DNA of 13,709 bases from Bacteroidales bacterium (GTDB lineage Bacteria; Bacteroidota; Bacteroidia; Bacteroidales; WCHB1-69): assembly GCA_031266895.1 (NCBI GenBank), contig JAISAD010000028.1:1-13709 (forward strand), given 5' to 3'. The first letter of the stretch is position 1, and every line of letters starts with the position of its first letter. The notes beneath the pieces were generated by a model. It worked only from the letters and a program-made list of their open reading frames with translations, was not told where the DNA came from and did no database searches. The translations under genes and the position numbers were made by a program. Positions 6,774-13,709 of the stretch are shown one piece after another.

Positions 6774-7805
6774 CTATTCTTCATTTTTTGAAGTTATTTT
6801 AAATTTTCTGACATTGTCGAGTACCAAGAGTACCAGAATAGAGAAAATCAGTGCCCCTACAGTTGAAACTGCCATAATCATCAATTTTTTGGGATACTCT
6901 TTTTTATCGGGTGCAATAGCATACTGCACTACAAATTTTGTCGGCATGGCGTTATCCATATCCATTTGGGCATCCATCATTTTGGAACGGCAGAGCGCAT
7001 GGTATTCTCTGAAAAGCATCAAATGCTGGCGATAATCTTCTGCTTGGGCAGCCCATTGAGCGAAATTAGCTAACTCTTTATCCAAACGCTGTACAGCAGC
7101 GCTATTGCCCTGTGCTACTGCAATGGCACGCTGTTGCATCATGCGATCAGACTGAGTTTCATATTCAAAAACGCCATGTGACATGATTACTTTAATAGAA
7201 TCATTAATTCGCTGAATTTCATTATCATAGCGCTTTAACTGTTGTTCAAGCAGAGCATAAGCTGCTACAGCACGCTCGCGTTCAATGCGATTTTTCACAT
7301 TATCCAACTGTACTGTAACTTCGTTGGCTATAGCGGCTGCCATTGTCGGATCTGAATCCATTACCGATATGGAAATAGCCCCATATTGAGTGCGTTTAAT
7401 GGTAACACTATTAGTAACGGTTTTGTAAAGTTTTGTATGCCAATGTTTTGTTGTAGTATCAACATCGTAATGCACTATCAGATTAAATTTTTTGATGATG
7501 GAATCCTGAATATCGCGAGAGTCAAGTATTTGCATCATTTGTTCGGTTTCTTCGGCAACTCCATAGGCTTTAATATCAAGCCGCTCGTTATAGTTTTGCT
7601 CATTAACCAATATTTTGGCAGTAGAGTTGGTACGAGGCGCATAAACAATAGCCGTAGCCTTAAACAGGGGTTGAATAAATAGTTTTGTTGAGAAGAAAAA
7701 CGACAATACAGCAGTTGTACAGCAAACAATCAGAATCGGTTTCCGCCACATCCAGATAAAATATAACAGGCTAAATGAATTAAAATCTCTTCTTTTTTTC
7801 TCCAT
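6774..7805 (-). CDS. Wzz-type polysaccharide chain-length determinant protein
   Basis: A 343-residue inner-membrane protein with the classic polysaccharide co-polymerase layout. A cytoplasmic start leads into a membrane helix at about 23-41. A long periplasmic domain with coiled-coil stretches follows (about 170-290, rich in QQLKRYDNEIQRIN-type heptads), then a second membrane helix at about 308-330 and a short basic tail. The N-terminal FNSFSLLYFIWMWRKP and the following TNSTAKILVNEQNYN resemble Wzz/FepE/Etk proteins of Bacteroidota. There is no C-terminal tyrosine kinase domain, so it is a Wzz-like rather than a Wzc-like form. It would set chain length for the polymerase in surface polysaccharide export. 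It lies just upstream of the ligase/polymerase-like gene (13-base gap) and is preceded by its own promoter. Confidence 0.88.
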   Translation of the reverse strand: MEKKRRDFNSFSLLYFIWMWRKPILIVCCTTAVLSFFFSTKLFIQPLFKATAIVYAPRTNSTAKILVNEQNYNERLDIKAYGVAEETEQMMQILDSRDIQDSIIKKFNLIVHYDVDTTTKHWHTKLYKTVTNSVTIKRTQYGAISISVMDSDPTMAAAIANEVTVQLDNVKNRIERERAVAAYALLEQQLKRYDNEIQRINDSIKVIMSHGVFEYETQSDRMMQQRAIAVAQGNSAAVQRLDKELANFAQWAAQAEDYRQHLMLFREYHALCRSKMMDAQMDMDNAMPTKFVVQYAIAPDKKEYPKKLMIMAVSTVGALIFSILVLLVLDNVRKFKITSKNEE

Positions 7806-7868
7806 AATGATTTTTAAAATATTGAATTAGACGCAATTAGTTTGTTTTCTCTATCCTTTTAGAAAATG

Positions 7869-7901
7869 CAAAGATACAAAAAAACAGTTTTGGAGCTCAA
7901 G
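7869..7901 (-). promoter_or_regulatory. Bacteroidota promoter for the Wzz-ligase pair
   Basis: On the minus strand TATCTTTG (7876 down to 7869) is an exact TAnnTTTG box. A TTG (7900-7898) sits 21 bases upstream of it, a fair -33 match. It lies 63 bases before the wzz-like ATG and after the stop of the secreted-protein gene. This is the only candidate promoter in the window with both elements. Confidence 0.65.
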
Positions 7902-7934
7902 GGTCCCTGTTTGTTACAGCAGCAGGGAAGAAAA

Positions 7935-10523
7935 TTATCTCGCTCCCCGTACCAGTAAAACCGTACCGTTGAGGGGAATAATTTGCTCTTTGCCTTCAAG
8001 GGTAGTAATATAGATATCGCAGGTGAAATAGTAGGTGCCATCGGGCAAGGGCTGCCTGGTGATGCTGCTGACACCATTCCAATTGACGTCAGGATTTTCC
8101 GTTTTATAGACCATGCCGCCCCAGCGGTTGTAGGCCACAAACTTCACTTTAGAAACATTGGTGTAGGGATAGGGTGTAAAAAGGTCGTTATAGCCGTCAT
8201 TGTTGGGTGTAAATATGTTGGGAAAACGATAATCAAGACAGTGAATCGGGTCAAAACAGGTGTCGTTACTCCATGCCGACAGGTTGTGATTGGTATCAAT
8301 AGCCGCCAGCGCAAAACAGCCTGCAACAGCAGGGAGGCCTTTCAATTCGTAATGCCATGTGCCATTAAAAAAGGTACATTGTGCAGACATAAAGGTGTCA
8401 ATTATGCTAAAATCGGCTTTGTGGTGGGGCTTATGATAGAGATAGTAGGCGGCAATATCCCAAGTGGTGGTGTCATTATCAAAAGTCCAATAGAATTGCA
8501 GTGTTTCACAATCTGTGGCTACACGCAGTTTGGGGACACCCGGAGGTTCCCTGTCAATTGGCACTTGACAGGCACGCTGCGATCGATTGTAATTGGGATA
8601 GAGCGTATCAGGGACAAAGTAGCCTCCTTCCGCTTTCACGTAGTAGCAATAGGAATGTCCGTTTTCCAGTCCATTGTCCTGATAGTAGCGCTGTGCAGTG
8701 TAGCCAATTGAATCAAACTGCCCCATGTGGTCATTATAACGATATATAATGTAGCGCAGGTTTTGCCACGGGGTTTGCTCAGCCCAGGTGAGCCGAAGCG
8801 CCCGGCTTTTGGGCGTAATGGTCAAAAAGAGCGAAGTGGCAGGATCGGAGGTTTCCACCAATTGCTCTTCCGGAGCTGATCCTGCATACAGTTCGAGCTT
8901 GTATGTGTAGGCTAATTCTTCTGTATTCAGGTTATTGTCCACAAATAAACTGTCATCCCAATTGCTTAAGGTGGCAATTGGCATCCACTGAGGATTGGCT
9001 GACGAGCAGCGGTAGAGCTTATACCAATAGGGCATCGAATAGCGGCTGGTGTCCATTTCGTAAGGCTTTACCCACTTTACGATAATTTCGCCGGTATCGC
9101 GAGCGGTAACGTTTACGTCCACATGGGTAATGAGCGGTGCATCTTGCCGTAACATCACGCAGGCCTCGTCCGAAACGTAACTCTCTGCGCCATCTGCAAA
9201 GATGGCATAAACGCGGTAGCAGTATTCGTTGCCGTGATAGATGGGCATTACCGATCCATCATCTATGAAGGTGGCGCCTGCTGTGGTGCCGATAAGGGTG
9301 TATCCGGCCGATGCAGGCAGGCCGGTTTCGCAATGCGCAGGGATAAACGGATTGCTTCCTGATCGCTTAAATACCTTATATCCTGCTGCATTAGTGCAAA
9401 TTGAGGGTTGCCAGCTCAATTCAATTCGATTGCCGACAGCCACAGCCGCCAAATTTTCGGGTTTGGGTGCTACTACTGTGATATTTACTGTTTTAAAAGC
9501 TGTCAGATTAACTGGCGTTCCGTTATCGGTAGCCTTGAAAAGCACCGTGTAGGCATTGCGCTTTACATGGCTGCATTTAGTTGCCCAGAAGAATGTGCCG
9601 GTAAGGGGCACAGGACCATTCACTGTATTGAAATGAGCCGGCGCATCGGGCAGGCTGAAGAGAGGACTAAAGGCTTCCAGCCGCACAGGGTCAAAATCGG
9701 GGTCAGTGGCAACGACTTCAAAAGCGAGCGTATCGCCAGCCGTAATGCAAGTATCTGTTATGGAGTGGATTTCGGGGGGATGATTGTTACAGGGAGATAT
9801 GGTAATCTGCATATCTCGAGTAATTGTACCGATAAGGATGCCCTGTCGCCACTCCCTGATCAGAATAGCTATATTATATTCACCCGTGGTAAGCGGCGTA
9901 TCCCAAATCAGGTCGCCGGTAATGGGGTTAATAGTCAGTGAACTGGAGCTTTGCGGCATTGAGTAGCCCGGAATATTTTCTCCGTTGTAGCCTTTACAGG
10001 TAATGAGGCTGTAAGAGATACTGTCGCCATCGGCATCATAAGCGCCCGGATTGTGGTAATAAATTATATTAGTGCAACCGTTATCTATTGGAGGGTTAAG
10101 CAGTTGAGGAGAGTTGTTGCTTCCTAAGAAAGGGTTAATTATCAACGTTGTTTCTATGTAAAAAGGGATATTGACCGAGTTGGGGATGTTGAGGATCCCT
10201 GCGTTGCGGTTTGGGTCTTCGAAAGAAACAGTGTAGGAACCTGCTGCCGCAAAAGTATGGCTGGCTAGATAGACATTTTTGCTGATATTGTTGGCTAAGT
10301 TGGTTTTTGACTGTCGCGCAATTACCGAACTTGTGCCATCGCCCCAAAAAACCTCAATTTCGGGTCGATCAGCCGGACTTGGAGTATAGGTGTAGGTAGT
10401 AATTGTAAATTGATAGGCATTACCCGAAATATGCACAAAAGTAATCTCTCCGGCACGCTGGTGCGTTGAGTAGGCTGCCAGTGCACTCATTCCAAACAGA
10501 ATAAATAGCAGATATTTATGCAT
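7935..10523 (-). CDS. T9SS type B secreted protein with PKD/fn3-like domains
   Basis: An 862-residue secreted protein. The N-terminus MHKYLLFILFGMSALAAYS is a signal peptide, cleaved probably near 17-20, followed by THQRAGEITF, a start I associate with large Bacteroidota surface proteins. Residues about 30-350 look like beta-sandwich repeats: a PKD-like segment with FWGDGTSS, and cadherin/Ig-like units with DADGDSISYSL and ATDPDFDPV. Several fibronectin type III-like units follow, beginning near PKPENLAAVAVGNRIELSW. The last 100 residues (from about 761) are a gliding-motility-associated C-terminal domain, the T9SS type B signal, with FPNIFTPNNDGYNDLF, AYNRWGGMVY and PLPDGTYYFT. Type B cargo is exported across the outer membrane. 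The role may be adhesion or matrix binding, but no catalytic domain is visible. It has its own promoter box upstream. Sampled rows are about 50% GC, above the wzz-like gene. Confidence 0.9.
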   Translation of the reverse strand: MHKYLLFILFGMSALAAYSTHQRAGEITFVHISGNAYQFTITTYTYTPSPADRPEIEVFWGDGTSSVIARQSKTNLANNISKNVYLASHTFAAAGSYTVSFEDPNRNAGILNIPNSVNIPFYIETTLIINPFLGSNNSPQLLNPPIDNGCTNIIYYHNPGAYDADGDSISYSLITCKGYNGENIPGYSMPQSSSSLTINPITGDLIWDTPLTTGEYNIAILIREWRQGILIGTITRDMQITISPCNNHPPEIHSITDTCITAGDTLAFEVVATDPDFDPVRLEAFSPLFSLPDAPAHFNTVNGPVPLTGTFFWATKCSHVKRNAYTVLFKATDNGTPVNLTAFKTVNITVVAPKPENLAAVAVGNRIELSWQPSICTNAAGYKVFKRSGSNPFIPAHCETGLPASAGYTLIGTTAGATFIDDGSVMPIYHGNEYCYRVYAIFADGAESYVSDEACVMLRQDAPLITHVDVNVTARDTGEIIVKWVKPYEMDTSRYSMPYWYKLYRCSSANPQWMPIATLSNWDDSLFVDNNLNTEELAYTYKLELYAGSAPEEQLVETSDPATSLFLTITPKSRALRLTWAEQTPWQNLRYIIYRYNDHMGQFDSIGYTAQRYYQDNGLENGHSYCYYVKAEGGYFVPDTLYPNYNRSQRACQVPIDREPPGVPKLRVATDCETLQFYWTFDNDTTTWDIAAYYLYHKPHHKADFSIIDTFMSAQCTFFNGTWHYELKGLPAVAGCFALAAIDTNHNLSAWSNDTCFDPIHCLDYRFPNIFTPNNDGYNDLFTPYPYTNVSKVKFVAYNRWGGMVYKTENPDVNWNGVSSITRQPLPDGTYYFTCDIYITTLEGKEQIIPLNGTVLLVRGAR

Positions 10524-10546
10524 ATTTTTAATTTTCTTTCGAGCCG

Positions 10547-10554
10547 CAAAAGTA
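10547..10554 (-). promoter_or_regulatory. Bacteroidota -7 box (TACTTTTG) for the T9SS type B gene
   Basis: The minus strand reads TACTTTTG, an exact TAnnTTTG match, 23 bases before the ATG at 10523 and 22 bases after the mutS2 stop. No clear -33 TTG is seen. It gives the secreted protein its own start even though no hairpin separates it from mutS2. Confidence 0.6.
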
Positions 10555-10576
10555 CGGAAAATTGCGATACATCAGG

Positions 10577-13030
10577 CTATAAGTTAATTACTGTAATCCC
10601 ATGGCCGCCACGCTCTAATGCTTCATCGTGAAATGAAATTATCTTTTTCTGCCTGCTTAAAAACTGGCGTATTACCTGTCGCAAAACGCCGGTTCCGGTA
10701 CCATGGAGAATTTTAACTTGACGAATATTAAGCAATTGAGCTTCATCTAAATAAGTCTCCAATGCCTGCAGGGCTTCATCAGCCCTCTGTCCACGCAAAT
10801 CTAAGGTGACTTGAAATCGGGCAATTTTCTGGTTCAGCATGTCGGCTATCGAAGAATCATTGAAGAGCGAGCCTCCCCGCTTGATATTTCGAGCGCTGCG
10901 CTTGCTTATTTTCTCTACATTTTTTAATGCAGTGCGCAAGGTGATAGAATTGAACGATACGGTAATATCATTTCCACTTACCTGCATAACTTCTCCAATG
11001 GTCTGAATGTCAATTAGCAATACATTGTCGCCTACCACAACAGGCGAATTATCTGCCGCCGGCACCGGCGGCATTACAGTGGCCTCTCTCTTTGCCGGTA
11101 ACAGTGATTTCATGTCGGCTTCCTGCTCTATAGGTATAATTTCCCTGTCCAATTCCTTTTTGCATGTGCTAATTTCTTGCCGTGCCGCCTTTATTTTTTC
11201 ACTGCTTGCCTGATTTTCCCTAATCTCCCGAATGGTTTTCTCAATCAGTTTATTGGCATTATCTATAATATGATTTGCCTGGTTTTTAGCATTTTGCAAT
11301 ATTTCTTTACGCTGTTTGTCCAATTCTTCATATTTGCGGGCATAGGCATCAATCAGCTGAGCCAGCTGCTCATCAACGGCATTGGCCATTTTGAGCTGCT
11401 GTTCGGTTTCGAGGCGTGTAATTTCAATTTCTTCCAATTTCCTTTCATAGTCAATTTGCGCACTCCCCGACTTTTCTATGGCATCGGCTATAATGGTTTC
11501 GGACAGTCCAATTTTACGGGCAATTTCGTAAGTAAACGAACTGCCCGGCTTCCCCAGTTTGAGCTTAAAGAGCGGTTTCAGGGCATGTGTGTCAAACAGC
11601 ATTGCCCCGTTAATGGCTTGAGGGTGCGTGTCTGAAAAGAGCTTTAGATTGCCGTAATGCGTGGTAATGATGCCGAATGCGCCGCTTTGATACATGTTTT
11701 TCAGCACGGCTTCGGCCATAGCGCCACCCAGTGCCGGTTCTGTTCCCGAACCAAATTCATCAATTAAAAATAGCGAATGCGGCTCCAGGTTTTCAACCAT
11801 TATTTTCAGGTTAGTGAGATGCGAGCTGTATGTGCTCAACTCATTATCAATGGATTGTTCATCGCCCATATCAATAAAGAAGTGGGCAAAAATACCCATT
11901 TCCGAGCTTTCGTGCAACGAAGGGAGTAATCCGCACTGCAACATGTATTGCAACAGGCCCACGGTTTTCAGGCAGACAGATTTTCCTCCGGCATTAGGAC
12001 CGGAAATAATCAAAATGCGGCTTTCCTTATTTATCCCTATATCAAGCGGCTCTATTTTCTTGCCGCTATTTTTCAAATTCAGATAGAGCAATGGATGCAC
12101 CGCCTTAGTCCACTCTATTTTAGCTTCATTAAAAAGATGCGGCTTTACGGCATTAATCATAATGCCCAGTTTGGCTTTGGCGCGAATAAAATCAAGCATG
12201 CCCAAAAAGTCGTGGCCGGCTAAGATGTTGGGGATAGCCGGCCGAATTTGTTCGCTGATGACTGTTAAAATGCGAATAATTTCACGTTTTTCGGCATTCA
12301 TTAAGTCTTTCAGCTCATTATTGGCATCAAAAACGGCTGTCGGTTCAATAAAGACAGTCTGGCCGGTGGCCGATTCATCATGCACAAAGCCCGGCACTTT
12401 GCGTTTAAACTGCGCCGGCACAGGAATGCAAAGGCGTCCGTTGCGAATGGTCATTTCGGCATCTTCTTTCACTAAGCCGTCCTGCTTGACGCTGTGCAGC
12501 AGTTTTCTAATTTTTTTATCGGCCTCATTGGAAATTCGAATAATGGCATGCCTGATGCGACTCAATTCATCCGAAGCGTTATCTTTCAGGTTGCCTTTCG
12601 GGTCTAGAATCCGATTAATTGCCTCAAGCAGCTCTTTTTCCAGCATTACCTGCTCGCAATGTCGCCACAAATGCAAATATTTCCCCTCTTCATGTTTTAC
12701 TTTCAGATAGACAAATACCTGAATAATTGCATTAATAAAACTGCGCAAAAGCGCCAGTTCTTCAATTTCAATAAAGGCGCCATCTACCCGAATGTGCGAT
12801 AAAACAGATTTTAAATCGTGAAAATCCTGTGCAGGGAATGGGTCGTCAAAGAGCAAAATGGAGCGAAATTCGTCCGTTTCCTGCAATAGCCTGTCTATCG
12901 CTTCACAGTCGGCAAGGTAATGCATGGCATTACACAATTCTATTCCCATACTGCTGATGCATTGCTCCTTAAGCAGCTTTCGAATGGTTGTAAAGCCTAT
13001 TTTTTCTTCAAAATTATCAGGATAAATCAT
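10577..13030 (-). CDS. mutS2: Endonuclease MutS2
   Basis: An 817-residue MutS2 family protein. After an N-terminal core/lever region it has the MutS-type ATPase: Walker A GPNAGGKS at 344-351, Walker B LFLIDEFGSGTEP at 420-432 (Asp424, Glu425) and the switch TTHYGNLK at 456-463. A long charged coiled coil spans about 520-640, and a small beta-rich KOW-like segment about 660-710. The C-terminal Smr domain (about 742-817) has LDLRG at 743-747 and HGTGTGVLR at 776-784, its nuclease motifs. No mismatch-recognition domain precedes the ATPase, which separates it from MutS. Family members are implicated in suppressing recombination and, in Bacillus subtilis, in acting on collided ribosomes. Which role applies here is unknown. 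The start is 2 bases after the malic enzyme stop, so the two genes are very likely co-transcribed. Length is normal and all key motifs are intact. Confidence 0.97.
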   Translation of the reverse strand: MIYPDNFEEKIGFTTIRKLLKEQCISSMGIELCNAMHYLADCEAIDRLLQETDEFRSILLFDDPFPAQDFHDLKSVLSHIRVDGAFIEIEELALLRSFINAIIQVFVYLKVKHEEGKYLHLWRHCEQVMLEKELLEAINRILDPKGNLKDNASDELSRIRHAIIRISNEADKKIRKLLHSVKQDGLVKEDAEMTIRNGRLCIPVPAQFKRKVPGFVHDESATGQTVFIEPTAVFDANNELKDLMNAEKREIIRILTVISEQIRPAIPNILAGHDFLGMLDFIRAKAKLGIMINAVKPHLFNEAKIEWTKAVHPLLYLNLKNSGKKIEPLDIGINKESRILIISGPNAGGKSVCLKTVGLLQYMLQCGLLPSLHESSEMGIFAHFFIDMGDEQSIDNELSTYSSHLTNLKIMVENLEPHSLFLIDEFGSGTEPALGGAMAEAVLKNMYQSGAFGIITTHYGNLKLFSDTHPQAINGAMLFDTHALKPLFKLKLGKPGSSFTYEIARKIGLSETIIADAIEKSGSAQIDYERKLEEIEITRLETEQQLKMANAVDEQLAQLIDAYARKYEELDKQRKEILQNAKNQANHIIDNANKLIEKTIREIRENQASSEKIKAARQEISTCKKELDREIIPIEQEADMKSLLPAKREATVMPPVPAADNSPVVVGDNVLLIDIQTIGEVMQVSGNDITVSFNSITLRTALKNVEKISKRSARNIKRGGSLFNDSSIADMLNQKIARFQVTLDLRGQRADEALQALETYLDEAQLLNIRQVKILHGTGTGVLRQVIRQFLSRQKKIISFHDEALERGGHGITVINL

Positions 13031-13032
13031 GC

Positions 13033-13709
13033 TTATAGAGTTACTTGCCGCATTGTTTCCTCTACAATTTTTTGTATAAGGGCTTCAGGAAATTCTTCTA
13101 TAAATCCCTGCGATTGCAACAGTTCTGTTATTTTATGGCTGTCGGAAATATCTTTTTTCGCTTTCTGATAAACTTCTTCGCGACTTGGCTCAATGCGGGC
13201 TACTCCCTCTCTTATGGCCTGCATGGCCACATCTGCGGCTACATGGGGAAAAAGGCCATTATCCAGCATATTGGGCAATATGCGGTCGGGAGAGATGCCT
13301 GTGCGCTCTTCAGCGTAGCGGGCAATGCTGTGGGCGGCGGTAATGGCCATTGCATCTGTGATTTTGGAGGCTGCTACCAGCAATGTTCCTTTTAGAATAG
13401 AGGGAAAACATATTGAATTATTGACCTGGTTGGGAAAATCTCCACGACCGGTGGCTACAATAAATGCACCGGCGGCTTTGGCTTCGTAGGGGTAGATTTC
13501 GGGTACAGGATTAGCGCAGGTGAAGACTATTGCCCTGGGCGCCATCCGCTTAATCCATTCCGATTTTAGGGTGTCGGGACCAGGCTTTGAATAGGCAATC
13601 AGCACATCGGCATTTTCAAAAGCTTTCTCTTTTGTCGCAATACAGCCGGGATTGGTTATTTTAGCCAGGTTCCACATTTTATAGAAGCGATTATCCTTTT
13701 CAAAGTCAG
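13033..13709 (-). CDS. Malic enzyme, C-terminal part (5' end outside window)
   Basis: The frame is open to the right edge, so only the last 224 or so residues are seen. They belong to the NAD(P)-binding domain of malic enzyme, which oxidatively decarboxylates malate to pyruvate. Motifs are ADVLIAYSKPGPDTLKSEWI, VFTCANPVPEIYP, ATGRGDFPNQVNNS and the following CFPSILKGTL. The catalytic Lys/Asp residues and the GxGxxG dinucleotide loop would lie upstream. The protein ends about 80 residues after the core, with ELLQSQGFIEEFPEALIQ, and has no phosphotransacetylase domain, so it is not the fused MaeB type. Cofactor preference (NAD or NADP) cannot be decided here. The mutS2 gene follows after 2 bases in the same direction. 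Confidence 0.93.
   Translation of the reverse strand, partial: DFEKDNRFYKMWNLAKITNPGCIATKEKAFENADVLIAYSKPGPDTLKSEWIKRMAPRAIVFTCANPVPEIYPYEAKAAGAFIVATGRGDFPNQVNNSICFPSILKGTLLVAASKITDAMAITAAHSIARYAEERTGISPDRILPNMLDNGLFPHVAADVAMQAIREGVARIEPSREEVYQKAKKDISDSHKITELLQSQGFIEEFPEALIQKIVEETMRQVTL

Noticed and set aside
7877..7934. Possible terminator between the T9SS type B gene and the wzz-like gene (minus-strand CCCTG/CAGGG)
   Set aside because: The stem is only 5 bases with a 13-base loop and no T-run directly after it; too weak to call.
7983..8711. A 242-codon plus-strand open frame inside the T9SS type B gene
   Set aside because: It lies wholly antisense to a well-supported secreted-protein gene. 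Its product shows no motif I recognise and it has no plausible promoter.
9408..9941. A 177-codon plus-strand open frame within the same secreted-protein gene
   Set aside because: Antisense shadow of the fn3/cadherin-like region; its product has no recognisable domain.
11177..12710. Several plus-strand open frames (130-182 codons) antisense to mutS2
   Set aside because: They are shadows of an intact, fully motif-supported mutS2 gene; their products look like low-information reverse translations.
1..13709. CRISPR array, tRNA, insertion sequence, toxin-antitoxin or defence system
   Set aside because: I saw no spaced direct repeats, cloverleaf-like sequences, transposase motifs, terminal inverted repeats or paired small genes anywhere in the window.

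Overview
This window comes from a member of the Bacteroidota. It encodes two proteins with C-terminal sorting domains of the type IX secretion system (T9SS), a system confined to that phylum. Several genes are preceded by the phylum's TAnnTTTG promoter box. The HU, bL34, TrmH and Wzz-type proteins also look like Bacteroidota versions. No mobile element, CRISPR array, tRNA or rRNA is visible. No stretch without a gene exceeds about 180 bases.

Left part, plus strand (1-5329). The window opens inside the 3' end of a large secreted protein gene with a T9SS type A tail (1-873). Next is a tight cluster: a membrane-anchored TPR protein, lumazine synthase (ribH) and methionyl-tRNA formyltransferase (fmt). 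The TPR and ribH genes share the TAATG stop/start, and ribH and fmt are 4 bases apart. Then come a monocistronic-looking HU gene with its own promoter and terminator, a TrmH-type RNA 2'-O-methyltransferase, the small bL34 gene (rpmH) with promoter and hairpin, and a class III-like sirtuin. This is mostly housekeeping: riboflavin synthesis, translation initiation, nucleoid structure, RNA modification, ribosome and protein deacylation.

Right part, minus strand (5312-13709). In transcription order from the right edge there is the 3' end of a malic enzyme, then mutS2 two bases downstream. A large T9SS type B (gliding-motility C-terminal domain) secreted protein with fn3-like domains follows, under its own promoter. 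A separate promoter then drives a Wzz-type chain-length protein followed by an O-antigen ligase/polymerase-like membrane protein. The last gene converges on and overlaps the sirtuin gene by 18 bases.

The polysaccharide pair beside a T9SS cargo gene suggests a surface-assembly neighbourhood, but the link is only by position. I found no clear sign of a new defence, mobile or biosynthetic system. The more unusual points are a half-lost zinc site in the sirtuin, terminators that touch coding ends or starts, and the higher GC of the two secreted-protein genes.
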